Shown here: positions 1 through 8,363 of the stretch, in pieces
How positions within the stretch are numbered: position 1 is the first letter of the stretch
Layout: each line of letters begins with the position of its first letter
Translations under genes and position numbers: made by a program
Assembly (NCBI GenBank): GCA_013214245.1
Contig: JABSQE010000010.1
Location: 1 to 19,788, forward strand
Direction of reading: 5' to 3'
Source: Hyphomicrobiaceae bacterium
GTDB lineage: Bacteria; Pseudomonadota; Alphaproteobacteria; Rhizobiales; Hyphomicrobiaceae
DNA: 19,788 nucleotides
Notes under the pieces: model-generated
What the model was told of the DNA's origin: nothing
The model's database searches: none
The model's input: only the letters and a program-made list of their open reading frames with translations

Positions 1-636
1 GCAGAATGCTATAGAGTTCGTACCTATTGCGATGGCGCGCAAGCTTTAGAAGCACTAACTGGAGATCCGGTCGACCTCGGGATATTTGACATTAAAATGC
101 CGCGTATGGATGGTATAGAGCTTTTAAAACGAGTTCGCAAAAATTCTGACATACCTGTAATATTTTTGACTTCAAAGGATGAGGAAATTGATGAGTTATT
201 CGGTTTGAAGATGGGAGCGGATGATTACATTGCAAAGCCGTTTTCTCATCGTCTCGTTGTTGAGCGAGTTAAAGCTGTACTTCGTCGCGCCCAGGCCCGC
301 GACGGTACAAGTACAACAAAAGAGACAGCTAGTATTCTTGAGCGTGGTAAGTTACGTCTCGACCCTGAACGTCATACTTGCCACTGGAACGGAAAGCCTG
401 CGACGCTTACTGTAACTGAATTTTTAATACTGCAAGCTCTTGCTACACGCCCCGGCGTTGTAAAAACACGTGATGCTTTAATGGATGCAGCATACGATGA
501 TCAAGTATATGTTGACGACCGGACTATAGACAGCCATATCAAGAGGTTGCGTAAGAAATTCAAACAAATCGATGATGAATTTGATGTAATCGAAACGTTA
601 TACGGAGTAGGATATCGATTTAAGGAGTCTGCTTAA
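1..636 (+). CDS. chvI: ChvI-type response regulator (5' partial)
   Basis: DNA-binding response regulator of the OmpR/PhoB class, partner of the ChvG kinase encoded next to it. In alphaproteobacteria this pair senses envelope or acid stress and controls envelope and host-interaction genes (family knowledge). The reading frame is open from base 1, so the true start lies outside the window; the internal ATG at 97 would cut the receiver domain and is not the start. The phospho-acceptor Asp is the codon at 88-90, just before the KMPRMDG loop. The receiver also shows the conserved Thr of FLTSKDEE and the Lys of AKPF. The C-terminal winged-helix domain (from about base 340) ends in the usual TIDSHIKRLRKKF recognition helix and a GVGYRF tail. 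The long match to the ChvI consensus through LFGLKMGADDYIAKPFS makes the subfamily call firm. Confidence 0.95.
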   Translation, partial: AECYRVRTYCDGAQALEALTGDPVDLGIFDIKMPRMDGIELLKRVRKNSDIPVIFLTSKDEEIDELFGLKMGADDYIAKPFSHRLVVERVKAVLRRAQARDGTSTTKETASILERGKLRLDPERHTCHWNGKPATLTVTEFLILQALATRPGVVKTRDALMDAAYDDQVYVDDRTIDSHIKRLRKKFKQIDDEFDVIETLYGVGYRFKESA

Positions 637-836
637 TCTTTTTTTAACAACCTGACTGATCGCAAACTTACCCATCATAACAGTACGGAAGCTCGTTTTT
701 TTACTGTACCACTCATTTAAAGTCTAGAATTGCTTTAAGGCAGTACCTACTTGTATCTCACAAGATAATAATACTCAGTAATGCTTCAGATCGTTTGAAA
801 AATCTATCTGTAACTTTTAATTGGCTAAATTGCACA

Positions 837-2513
837 ATGCTTTGGCGTTACATATCAAGCTCATTACTGCGCAGAATTGTTGTATCAAATCTACTTGGCT
901 TAGTAGTTCTTTTTTTTGGAGTATTATATATAAGCCAATTTAATGTTTGGCTTATCGACACTAAACGTGACAGCTTACAATTACAAAGTCGCCTAATAGC
1001 AAGTGCTATTGCATCTAGTTTATTACACCATGATGCAAGAGATGCAGCATTTTTTAGTAGTACGTTGTATGATGTGGATCCATTTGCGGATCTTATGTTT
1101 ACACTAAGGCCAGAACGCGTAAGCCCAGTTTTAAGACGTCTCTTGAAGGACAGCAATAATCAGGCTAGAGTTTATGACATTAAAGGTAATTTGATTGCAG
1201 ATTCTAAACGAATGCTACCGCCCAATGGCCTGCTAAGCGCTGATGTGGACGGAAAAATTATAGACAATCCTCCGACTAAAAATTTTTGGACCAGGCTCAA
1301 ACAGTGGTTCATAGCGGATTCAGAACTAAAAGTATATCGTGAGCTTGGAGATGCGAACGGTCACCTTTATCCTGAAGTTCGCATTGCATTAAAAGGTAAA
1401 ACGGAAGCGCTGCTTTTTTTGACTCGTACTGGAAAGCAAATTGTATCTGTGGCAACTCCAATACAACTTGCTGGTGAAATACGAGGGATATTATTATTAT
1501 CTACCCCGCCCGGCGAAGTCGACCAAGCTCTCGCTGAAGAACGTTTTGGCATCTTTGCTCTTGCCCTAGTTGCACTTTGTGCAGCTATATTTGCATCCTA
1601 CCTTCTTAAGCGTACTGTTGCAGGCCCAATGCGTCAGCTGTCTACAGCCGCAGAAAATGTGACTCGTAATATTCACGCTGCTGAGAACCTACCAAAATTT
1701 GAGGACCGGGAAGACGAAGTAGGGCAACTCGCCCGCTCCTTTACAACCATGACTCATGCACTTCTTAAGCGTATTGACGCTAGTGAAAAGTTCGCAGCTG
1801 ATATTGCTCATGAGCTTAAGAATCCGTTGACTGCTGCTAGATCAACAGCTGAAAGTTTAACATATGCTAAAACGGAAGCGCAACGCAGCGAGCTTGTTGA
1901 GCAAATCGAAGTAGAACTGAAACGCTTAAATAAATTAATTACCGATGTTTCAAACGCTTCACGCATGGATGCCGAATTAGCACGTCATACACCCGAGCCT
2001 GTCGATATAGCCTCAGTAGCTGAAAATGTCTGCGATGTCCTTCGTGATATCGCTCAAGACCAGGGTATTTATTTAGAGCTGCACTATGCTATTTCCAGTA
2101 ACTTTTTATCGCATGCTTATGTTGTAGCAGGACATGAAGGACGACTTGGACAAGTACTTATGAACGTAATAGATAATGCTTTATCGTTTTCTCCAAGAAA
2201 TGGCCTTGTGAACGTAATCGTTCAACGTGACAAAAAAAATGTAGTTATAACGGTAAGTGATGAGGGGCCAGGCATAGAAAAGGATAAATTAAAAACTATT
2301 TTTGCACGCTTTTACACCTATCGTCCGAGTGAACATGGCAGTAGGGGAAGTAATTCTGGTATCGGATTATCTATTTCAAATGAGATCATTCAAGCTCATG
2401 GGGGAACGATTTGGGCTGAAAATCGTGGTGAACCTGATATCGTTGGGACTGACGGCAAGGGAGCTGGAGCCTGCTTTGTGATTTCTCTTCCTGCTGAAAA
2501 GCAAGAATTATAA
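837..2513 (+). CDS. chvG: ChvG-type sensor histidine kinase
   Basis: Inner-membrane sensor kinase that phosphorylates ChvI. From ATG 837 it is 558 residues: TM1 about 15-35, a periplasmic sensor of roughly 200 residues, TM2 about 237-257, HAMP, then the dimerisation domain with phospho-His325 in the DIAHELKNPL H-box. The ATPase domain has an N-box (LMNVIDNALSFSP), a G1 box DEGPG at 475-479 and a G2 box GIGLS at 508-512. All key residues are present, so the enzyme should be active. A TTG at 795 in the same frame would add 14 residues. Neither start has a clear Shine-Dalgarno sequence; I prefer ATG 837 because it puts TM1 at the position usual for ChvG. It lies 200 bp after chvI. The hprK and PTS-EIIA genes that usually follow in alphaproteobacteria are not here. 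Confidence 0.93.
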   Translation: MLWRYISSSLLRRIVVSNLLGLVVLFFGVLYISQFNVWLIDTKRDSLQLQSRLIASAIASSLLHHDARDAAFFSSTLYDVDPFADLMFTLRPERVSPVLRRLLKDSNNQARVYDIKGNLIADSKRMLPPNGLLSADVDGKIIDNPPTKNFWTRLKQWFIADSELKVYRELGDANGHLYPEVRIALKGKTEALLFLTRTGKQIVSVATPIQLAGEIRGILLLSTPPGEVDQALAEERFGIFALALVALCAAIFASYLLKRTVAGPMRQLSTAAENVTRNIHAAENLPKFEDREDEVGQLARSFTTMTHALLKRIDASEKFAADIAHELKNPLTAARSTAESLTYAKTEAQRSELVEQIEVELKRLNKLITDVSNASRMDAELARHTPEPVDIASVAENVCDVLRDIAQDQGIYLELHYAISSNFLSHAYVVAGHEGRLGQVLMNVIDNALSFSPRNGLVNVIVQRDKKNVVITVSDEGPGIEKDKLKTIFARFYTYRPSEHGSRGSNSGIGLSISNEIIQAHGGTIWAENRGEPDIVGTDGKGAGACFVISLPAEKQEL

Positions 2514-2519
2514 ACAACA

Positions 2520-2543
2520 GATCAGGATGCAAGCTTCCTGATC
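2520..2543 (+). terminator. stem-loop just after chvG
   Basis: A perfect 8-bp stem (GATCAGGA / TCCTGATC) with an 8-nt loop starts 6 nt after the chvG stop codon. No T-run follows, so it is either a weak terminator or a 3'-end-stabilising hairpin. Confidence 0.4.
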
Positions 2544-2980
2544 AAGGTTCAGCTTGTGAAAACTAAACAGCGTCGTGCTATATAAATAACTAAGAACTTA
2601 TGATCCAGTACTTTCATCATTGATTGTAAACATGTGTCAATTTGAAAGTAATATCCTCTCACAAATCAGTTGCAATCAATCTACTCAGAAACCTTACGAG
2701 CCATTTAAACATTATCAGGTATATCCAGGGGCACGCAATCAGACGAGACATAGCTAATGTCAATAAGAGTCCTGCATATTTACAGGTGCACGTACTACTT
2801 GATATTTTATTAATTTAAAGTCAAATACCTATAGAGCTCTTTTGAATTTTACTTATTTTCCAAATAGGACTCTGGACACAAATACCAATATTTGTAAGTT
2901 TTCTCCTATAATATGGGAGTAAATTCTTTCAAATTAATGTAGGAAAAAGATTTAAGAAATTTGTGGCATATATACAGATA
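2544..2980. other. non-coding gap between chvG and the symporter
   Basis: No ORF with coding character on either strand. chvG and the symporter converge here. A short hairpin at 2903-2919 (6-bp stem CTCCTA/TGGGAG with one G-U pair) lies about 60 nt past the symporter stop but has no T-run. I found no trace of hprK or a PTS EIIA gene. Confidence 0.6.
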
Positions 2981-4816
2981 TTAACATGATTGGATATTTA
3001 TATGCTCCTTGCTCTGATCTCTATCATAAATAGTCTCTCCGCGAGGAATACGAATCTCACGAATTGCAGCCAACGTCGATTGGCTATGCTTTGGTTTAAG
3101 CATCGTAAAAAAAATAGCTGTGATAAAAGCTGGTATAATACCAATTAGTCCATTGATTGGAGTTGGCGATGGTAATAATGCTAAACTAGAAGTCAAAATG
3201 GTAAGGATACATGTCCCAAACCCTACTGTAATGCTGACCATTACTGCATATACGTTTATCCTCTTCCACCAAATTGAAAGTACCAGTACAGGAAATAGAG
3301 CTGCTGCGCATATTGAATATGCACATAACAAAAGTTGAAATGAATCATTTCGTAAAACTGTGGCGACGAATACACTTAACGTGATAGTTATTACAGTTGT
3401 AATGCGAGCTGAAACCACTCGTGCAGAAGAAGATACCCGAAACAAATTTAAATTTGTAATAATATCTTCTGATATTGTAGTTGCAAGCGCGCAACACGAA
3501 ATGCCGGCGGCTGCCAAAGATGCGCAAATTACACCTGTTATAACTAAATAATAAACTATTATTGGCATGTTCCCGGCGAGTGGTGAGGTTAATAAAACAC
3601 CATCTCGATCAAACGAAATATTGGATAATGAAAGTATTTCACCATCAGCATTTACTGATATATATCCTAAAGATTTAACAACTTCAAACCAAGCAGGGAC
3701 GTCGGACACCGATTTTCCAATCAGATCTAACATCAGATCTTGCCGCAGGAACATTGCAAGAGCACACAAGGTTACAACAATAAAGCCAACGAAAAATACA
3801 GTCCAACTGAATGATTTTCTTGTCTCATAAACACTACCAGTTGTAACACTAGTTAGAAGAAGCCAAGGCGAACTAGCGACACCAAGCATCACGGTAATAG
3901 TAGTCAAAGTAAAGGTTATAATACTTAGACTTGAATAAGGTTCGGTCAAGTACCCCTTTATTTTAGTTAATTCTTGGCCGGCCAACCCGTAATTGAGTGT
4001 AGAGAATATCTCTGAGTTATTAATTTGTTGTGTTGCCTCTATTAGTTCGATAGAGCGAAATACCGATCCAAAACTAAGCTGCGCAAATGGAAAATTAGTT
4101 TCAATTATTCCAAGTATTGCTGTGGGTATGATGATGGCTAATATCGTAGATATTGCTTGTGCTGGACCGACCGAGCTTAAAGCTCGCATGCCTCCAGAAA
4201 TAATGCAAAGTGTGAGCACTAAACATAAAAAAATAATACTACATTCAGAAGGAAAGCCAATTAGTTGTTCGGTTGCATAGAGTGCAATGTTTATCTCCGA
4301 TAATGTAACCAAAAACAAAGGTACAGAAATTATAATTGCTGAAAAAACATGAATGAGCTTACTTTTGAACCTCCATCCTAAGTACGAAGCAGTTGTATAA
4401 GCGCCATACTTACGATAGTATGGTGCTATCGTGGTACCCATTACTACAAAACCTACTATGATTCCAAGAGGAAGACACCATGCATCGAAGCCATTTATAA
4501 ACAATAGTCCCGGTATGATAACAATGCCAGTTCCCCCGACCCCTGATAAAGCCAAAGTGAGACCACAGTACACTGATGACACAGCGCGCCCTGCAGCAAA
4601 ATATTCACTACTTTTACTAGTGAAAGAGCCAACACCAATTAAGCAAATTAGTATTAATGGTACTACAAAAGCTAACATACGAATCAATACATCTGATACG
4701 CCTAGTTGTTGAAAAATCAAAAGAGTTAAGAACAAAGATATAAAGGCACTTGCAAATATGCCGAAGTAAATTCCTAAGAAGGGACTTGTCGTTTTCTTAC
4801 GATAGAAAGCTATCAT
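2981..4816 (-). CDS. sodium:solute symporter, large subunit (SSS family)
   Basis: Secondary transporter of the solute:sodium symporter family that imports an organic solute, often a carboxylate, with Na+. The 611-residue product is almost wholly hydrophobic with about 13 membrane segments. The second segment is followed by SSEYFAAGR (69-77), matching the SxxFxxAGR signature at the start of the SSS core, and then a Gly/Ser-rich stretch (SGVGGTG, 91-97). It ends in a polar tail of about 40 residues. The gene 74 nt upstream on the same strand encodes a two-TM protein resembling the small partner subunit, which points to the VC_2705-like two-subunit subfamily (large partner TIGR03648). The substrate cannot be read from sequence. 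The Shine-Dalgarno sequence is weak. The reading frame is intact, so it is probably still under selection. Confidence 0.88.
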   Translation of the reverse strand: MIAFYRKKTTSPFLGIYFGIFASAFISLFLTLLIFQQLGVSDVLIRMLAFVVPLILICLIGVGSFTSKSSEYFAAGRAVSSVYCGLTLALSGVGGTGIVIIPGLLFINGFDAWCLPLGIIVGFVVMGTTIAPYYRKYGAYTTASYLGWRFKSKLIHVFSAIIISVPLFLVTLSEINIALYATEQLIGFPSECSIIFLCLVLTLCIISGGMRALSSVGPAQAISTILAIIIPTAILGIIETNFPFAQLSFGSVFRSIELIEATQQINNSEIFSTLNYGLAGQELTKIKGYLTEPYSSLSIITFTLTTITVMLGVASSPWLLLTSVTTGSVYETRKSFSWTVFFVGFIVVTLCALAMFLRQDLMLDLIGKSVSDVPAWFEVVKSLGYISVNADGEILSLSNISFDRDGVLLTSPLAGNMPIIVYYLVITGVICASLAAAGISCCALATTISEDIITNLNLFRVSSSARVVSARITTVITITLSVFVATVLRNDSFQLLLCAYSICAAALFPVLVLSIWWKRINVYAVMVSITVGFGTCILTILTSSLALLPSPTPINGLIGIIPAFITAIFFTMLKPKHSQSTLAAIREIRIPRGETIYDRDQSKEHINIQSC

Positions 4817-4890
4817 TTTTTGCCCGTCTAGAAGATCATTAACGTAGAATTAAAAAACTATGAAGCTATATTATAAAATTCATTACAGAT

Positions 4891-5157
4891 TCATACATCC
4901 TCGTTTGCACAATACCAGTGATCAATAGCATCTTGTTGTTTGTTATAGGTAATAATAGTAGAGAAAGCGAAAATCCAAACCCCGTGCCCTACTACAAGGT
5001 AGCCCAGGGGAAAGCCTAGAATTTGATAATTATTTAAACTTTCTATGTAGAGCGGTAAAATTAAAACCGGGACCAAAAAAAGCAACAAACTAGAAAAAAC
5101 TCTCAATTTTGTGTGACGCCAGTATGTCCTCTGCTCGTCTCTGAATATTTCTAACAT
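4891..5157 (-). CDS. symporter small subunit, DUF4212-like
   Basis: Small membrane protein of 88 residues with two likely TM helices (about 18-38 and 52-70). It begins with a charged segment ending in YWR (12-14) and carries FPLGY (49-53) just before TM2. These are the hallmarks of the small partner subunit of VC_2705-type sodium/solute symporters (DUF4212, TIGR03647 family, as I know it). It lies directly upstream of the large subunit on the same strand with a 74-nt gap, the usual order, so the two probably form one operon. The ATG has an AAGG Shine-Dalgarno sequence 8 nt upstream. The polar C-terminus, with two acidic residues near the end, is short. Its small size and divergence make the family call less sure than the gene itself. 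Confidence 0.78.
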   Translation of the reverse strand: MLEIFRDEQRTYWRHTKLRVFSSLLLFLVPVLILPLYIESLNNYQILGFPLGYLVVGHGVWIFAFSTIITYNKQQDAIDHWYCANEDV

Positions 5158-6161
5158 CTACAAAACCTTGATCACTTAATAAAGTCAATTCATTGTATAA
5201 TACAAAAATTAAAGCACCGAAGTTTAATACGGTCGTTACTAACATGTATCTAGATAGCCCAGCGGACAACCAGATTACTATTTTATCCCAAGAATATATT
5301 ATTACTAATGTCCAGGATTTTTAATTAGCAATCTTTTTATAACCTAAAAATTTATAACAAAATAATGTAATTTATGAAGGCGTAAAAATAATAATTAATT
5401 TTAATTAGCGCAGAGATGTTTAGAACACTTTCTTTGGGGGTATGTTAATCTTGCTTACCATACCAAAGTTAAGTGCTGTGTAATGACCATTGAAATAAAT
5501 GACCTGCATAAAAGCTTAAGCAATACTAAATAGTGTAGAGCATTGATAAAAGCCATGTTTAATCAGTTAATACTTGTTTTGAAAACATGAACGTTTATCA
5601 CTACTTCTCTAGCAGACACATCGCGCTAAATTGCACTAAGAGCCAAACATATAATATGCTTCTACCAAGATAGCACAACTTTTATGGCTAGAAATTTTAA
5701 AAGGAAAGTTCTATTACTAACTAAGACTTTGAGTACAAAAATCTTTGCTAAAACAATTGAAAATTTTGCAGGAACTTTCTAGAATCCGAACAACACACAA
5801 GTTCTGCTTACATATACTTTTAAGAGGAACGACCCTTTTTGAGATATGTATGCTAAATTATCTGTAGCTAGATTAAAGTAAACTTAGGTTAGAAGTTTAG
5901 AATTTAAGACTTTGATTTTCCGAAAAGAGTACACCAATAAGGCTCGCCATATGATCTTCAATCCTAACTTGTTCAATGTAGAACTCTAAGACCAAAAGAT
6001 TTAGAATTGTAATAGCAAACCGCCTAGCTAATGGCATCCAAAAAAGTGAACTTACTAAATTACCTTGAGTAATACCTGTATATCAAAAATTCACTTTATT
6101 TATTAATTCTTGATCCATAATTACCAATCCTTTCATAAATTTTCTATCAGGAATAACAACA
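5158..6161. other. 1-kb AT-rich gap without a convincing gene
   Basis: No ORF of 60 codons or more. The only thing that caught my eye is a 46-codon ATG ORF on the minus strand (5897-6037) with a TM-like stretch, without a Shine-Dalgarno sequence; its frame stays open upstream for about 14 more codons. An 8-bp inverted repeat (GAAAGTTC at 5704-5711, GAACTTTC at 5772-5779) is present. The stretch next to 5157 should hold the symporter promoter, but I see no clear -35/-10 pair. Confidence 0.55.
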
Positions 6162-6599
6162 ATGCGCAAAGTGGGTATATGGAAAGCACTTCTAATTTTA
6201 TGTGCTCTAGCAGGCACAACTCAATTCTGCTTGCACGAATATATACGCCAAAGTGCGCTCCAAGAGGTAATAATTGATGCCTATCGTGAACATGCCATTG
6301 CAGCTTGCCGCCACTCCGCCAGCGCAAAGATTAATCCAACAGTTTGGGCGCAAACCAGTGAAGTACGCCTAGCTATCGGAAAAGCAGATTTAGATGTGAA
6401 TATTTGGGAAACAGATCATCGACTTTGGGATGCTCGCTACCGAAATGCATATATATATATTACAATCGACAAGCCTTCTTCCCAAATTCATTGTGAGTAT
6501 GATATTACTAATAGTTTTGCAATGGTCTATCAGCTTGGTGCTAGGAACAACATAGGAAGCACCTCTAATAAAGAGGGTGACGAGGCTTCGAGAATGTGA
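6162..6599 (+). CDS. hypothetical membrane-anchored or exported protein
   Basis: I do not recognise the family. The 145-residue product starts MRKVGIWK, followed by a hydrophobic segment (about 7-21) that would serve as a signal peptide or N-terminal anchor; no lipobox Cys follows. The rest is soluble and well mixed, with several Trp (61, 82, 89), Cys49 and Cys111 and a Tyr/Ile-rich strand (AYIYITID). The two Cys could form a disulfide in the periplasm, which is inference. The ATG has an AGGA Shine-Dalgarno sequence 9 nt upstream. Base composition is richer in GC than the flanks, supporting a real gene. It stands alone, with about 1 kb of empty DNA before it and 0.6 kb after it, so context gives no clue to its role. 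Confidence 0.72.
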   Translation: MRKVGIWKALLILCALAGTTQFCLHEYIRQSALQEVIIDAYREHAIAACRHSASAKINPTVWAQTSEVRLAIGKADLDVNIWETDHRLWDARYRNAYIYITIDKPSSQIHCEYDITNSFAMVYQLGARNNIGSTSNKEGDEASRM

Positions 6600-6834
6600 T
6601 TAAATTGAGGCTTTTTTTTGAATGTGTGGCCTGATTTTTTTCTCTATGCACTGATCAGCTTGTGAAACGAGCTACATTTTTTAAAAAAACTCTTTTTAGA
6701 CTTTTTATATCCGAAATTTTTCTCCATGATATACCGTTACCAAGGTGATCGCGGTACTTTCGCAACTTCAAGATAACAACACTTTGAGCATAAAAACCTT
6801 AAGCCCAAATGCAGTTAGTTTAACACAAAAGGCT

Positions 6835-6854
6835 TATATATATATATATATATA
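6835..6854. repeat. (TA)10 dinucleotide repeat
   Basis: Ten uninterrupted TA units in non-coding DNA between converging genes. Its length is prone to slippage. No regulatory role is suggested by position. Confidence 0.9.
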
Positions 6855-6982
6855 CAATTTTACTATAAATCTTGAAAGTAGGAGCGAATTCAACTGGAAT
6901 TTACTTTAAAGTAATTATGTTGCTTCTTTTAATTTAAATCAGTAGTCACACCTGAATAAGTATACACCACTAGTGATTAACA

Positions 6983-6998
6983 ACTATCAATTGATAGT
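6983..6998. repeat. 16-bp perfect palindrome
   Basis: ACTATCAATTGATAGT reads the same on both strands. In AT-rich DNA of this length one such site is expected by chance about every few tens of kb, so it need not be an operator. Confidence 0.6.
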
Positions 6999-7198
6999 CA
7001 ATATACAGCCTTAAAGTTAAAATTCGCTTATAGTAGTGATTATTTCCAGTTTGAATATACCATTCATGCGCAAAGAGAGAATTCAACGAGTGTCTTTTTC
7101 AAAATTCCAAAAATTGACTTCCTCTGGCTTTTAATTTTAGTTATCAATTGACAAACTCTATACAACTAAACCTAACCAATTTCAGGTGCATCTACGCC

Positions 7199-7963
7199 TC
7201 AGAATCTCTCCGAAAGGAAATTAACTACAGCTTGTTTGTACGAAAAATCTCCTACTGCCTTCATATGATCACGACCTTTTATCTCAAAGGATTGGGCATT
7301 TGGAATAAGTTTTGCAAGATCCCTGGCTGAACCAGCTATATCGTCATTTGTTCCAACTGCGACAAGAACAGGACAATTAATGAGAGCTATGTCCTCTTTA
7401 GAAATAGAATTACGGCTAGATCTAATACAGGCGGCAAGTGCTACAAGATCACTACAAGTCTGTTCGGCAAATACACGAAACGTTCGAGCCATATTGTTTT
7501 TGATCAAGTCAACGGAGCTAGCTTCAAGCGCGTCCGCAATTAAAGAAGTATTAGGCATATCACAAACAATGTTAAAACCTAATCCCCCTAAGATCACACT
7601 ACGTACCTTTTCAGGATGGGCGAGCGCAAGAAATGCAGCTACACGTGCACCCATCGAATAACCCATAATGTCTGAGCAATCAACATTCAAATAATCGAGC
7701 AAACGACGTGCATCTTGAGCCATAATGTCAGCGCTGTAGAGTTTCGGGTCATGTATTTTCTGACTTTGTCCATGCCCCCGGTGATCCATCGCAATCACAC
7801 GACGATCCTCACGCAAAAGATAGCTGATCCATTTAGTATCTATCCAGTTGGTTGTGATATTTGATGCAAAGCCATGAAGAAGAAGTATAGGATCTCCGTC
7901 TCCTTGATCTGTATATGCGATAATCGCTCCGTCAGAATCAAATGTTTGGACTTTATAACTCAA
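7199..7963 (-). CDS. alpha/beta-fold hydrolase
   Basis: Cytoplasmic hydrolase of the alpha/beta fold, 254 residues, the usual length for a single-domain member. The oxyanion HG dipeptide is at 30-31 (LLLHGFAS), the nucleophile Ser103 lies in the GYSMG elbow (101-105), the acid is Asp207 or Asp208 in GTNDD, and the catalytic His233 is in GRDHMKAVG. The triad is complete, so the enzyme should be active, but the substrate is unknown. The start is a TTG at 7963: a GAGG Shine-Dalgarno sequence lies 7 nt upstream and no ATG or GTG is better placed. It diverges from the zinc-finger gene across a 126-bp region that must hold both promoters. It could act with the neighbouring FAD monooxygenase, but nothing in the sequence proves it. 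Confidence 0.9.
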   Translation of the reverse strand: MSYKVQTFDSDGAIIAYTDQGDGDPILLLHGFASNITTNWIDTKWISYLLREDRRVIAMDHRGHGQSQKIHDPKLYSADIMAQDARRLLDYLNVDCSDIMGYSMGARVAAFLALAHPEKVRSVILGGLGFNIVCDMPNTSLIADALEASSVDLIKNNMARTFRVFAEQTCSDLVALAACIRSSRNSISKEDIALINCPVLVAVGTNDDIAGSARDLAKLIPNAQSFEIKGRDHMKAVGDFSYKQAVVNFLSERF

Positions 7964-8089
7964 TTGTATACCTCAAAAAAAGTTTATTAATAGATATCTA
8001 AACACACTATCATTTCTTTGTCATAATGGCTATCATGAAACAGGCTAATACTTTTTCTAATTCATTATAGATTTCAGAGGTAAAACGAT

Positions 8090-8341
8090 TTGGCAAATCA
8101 TGTTGTACCACACCTGGCAAATGATTTAGGTGTTGAGAAGATTAAAATAGGTGTAAAGGAGTTTAAATGTATGGGGGCTCGTTCACCCTACGATCATCCG
8201 CATGTTTTTTTAGATATGGGTGGAGACACACAAATACTCTGTCCTTATTGTTCTACACTTTACATCTACGATCCATACCTTACGGAGAACAAATCTGAGC
8301 CACAAGGGTGCATTGTAACTGAACTTGACGAACTGGTTTGA
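8090..8341 (+). CDS. CHCC zinc-finger protein, NDUFS6-like
   Basis: Small zinc-binding protein of 83 residues in the zf-CHCC family, whose eukaryotic member NDUFS6 is a complex I accessory subunit. The ligands are visible: Cys27, His38 (within YDHPHVFLD), Cys51 and Cys54 (CPYC). The TTG start at 8090 is supported by a GAGG Shine-Dalgarno sequence 9 nt upstream and by the lack of another start before the zinc site. It is followed after 22 nt (or with a 17-nt overlap, if the upstream TTG is used) by the FAD monooxygenase, so both are probably one transcript. The family is common in alphaproteobacteria. No nuo gene lies nearby, so a role in complex I is possible but not shown here. Confidence 0.9.
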   Translation: MANHVVPHLANDLGVEKIKIGVKEFKCMGARSPYDHPHVFLDMGGDTQILCPYCSTLYIYDPYLTENKSEPQGCIVTELDELV

Positions 8342-8363
8342 AGTTGTGATTGCAAACTCTAAT

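Larger units (their letters stand above)
6600..7198. other. AT-rich gap between the orphan gene and the hydrolase
   Basis: No supportable gene. It holds a run of eight T at 6611-6618 just after the orphan gene but no good hairpin before it, a (TA)10 tract, and a 16-bp palindrome. The two flanking genes converge here. Confidence 0.6.

Noticed and set aside
3120..4712. Several plus-strand ORFs of 63-95 codons inside the symporter gene
   Set aside because: Antisense shadows of the membrane-protein gene; no Shine-Dalgarno sequences and no motifs.
5704..5779. 8-bp inverted repeat GAAAGTTC/GAACTTTC 60 nt apart, as possible insertion-sequence ends
   Set aside because: Too short, no transposase or target duplication, and common by chance in AT-rich DNA.
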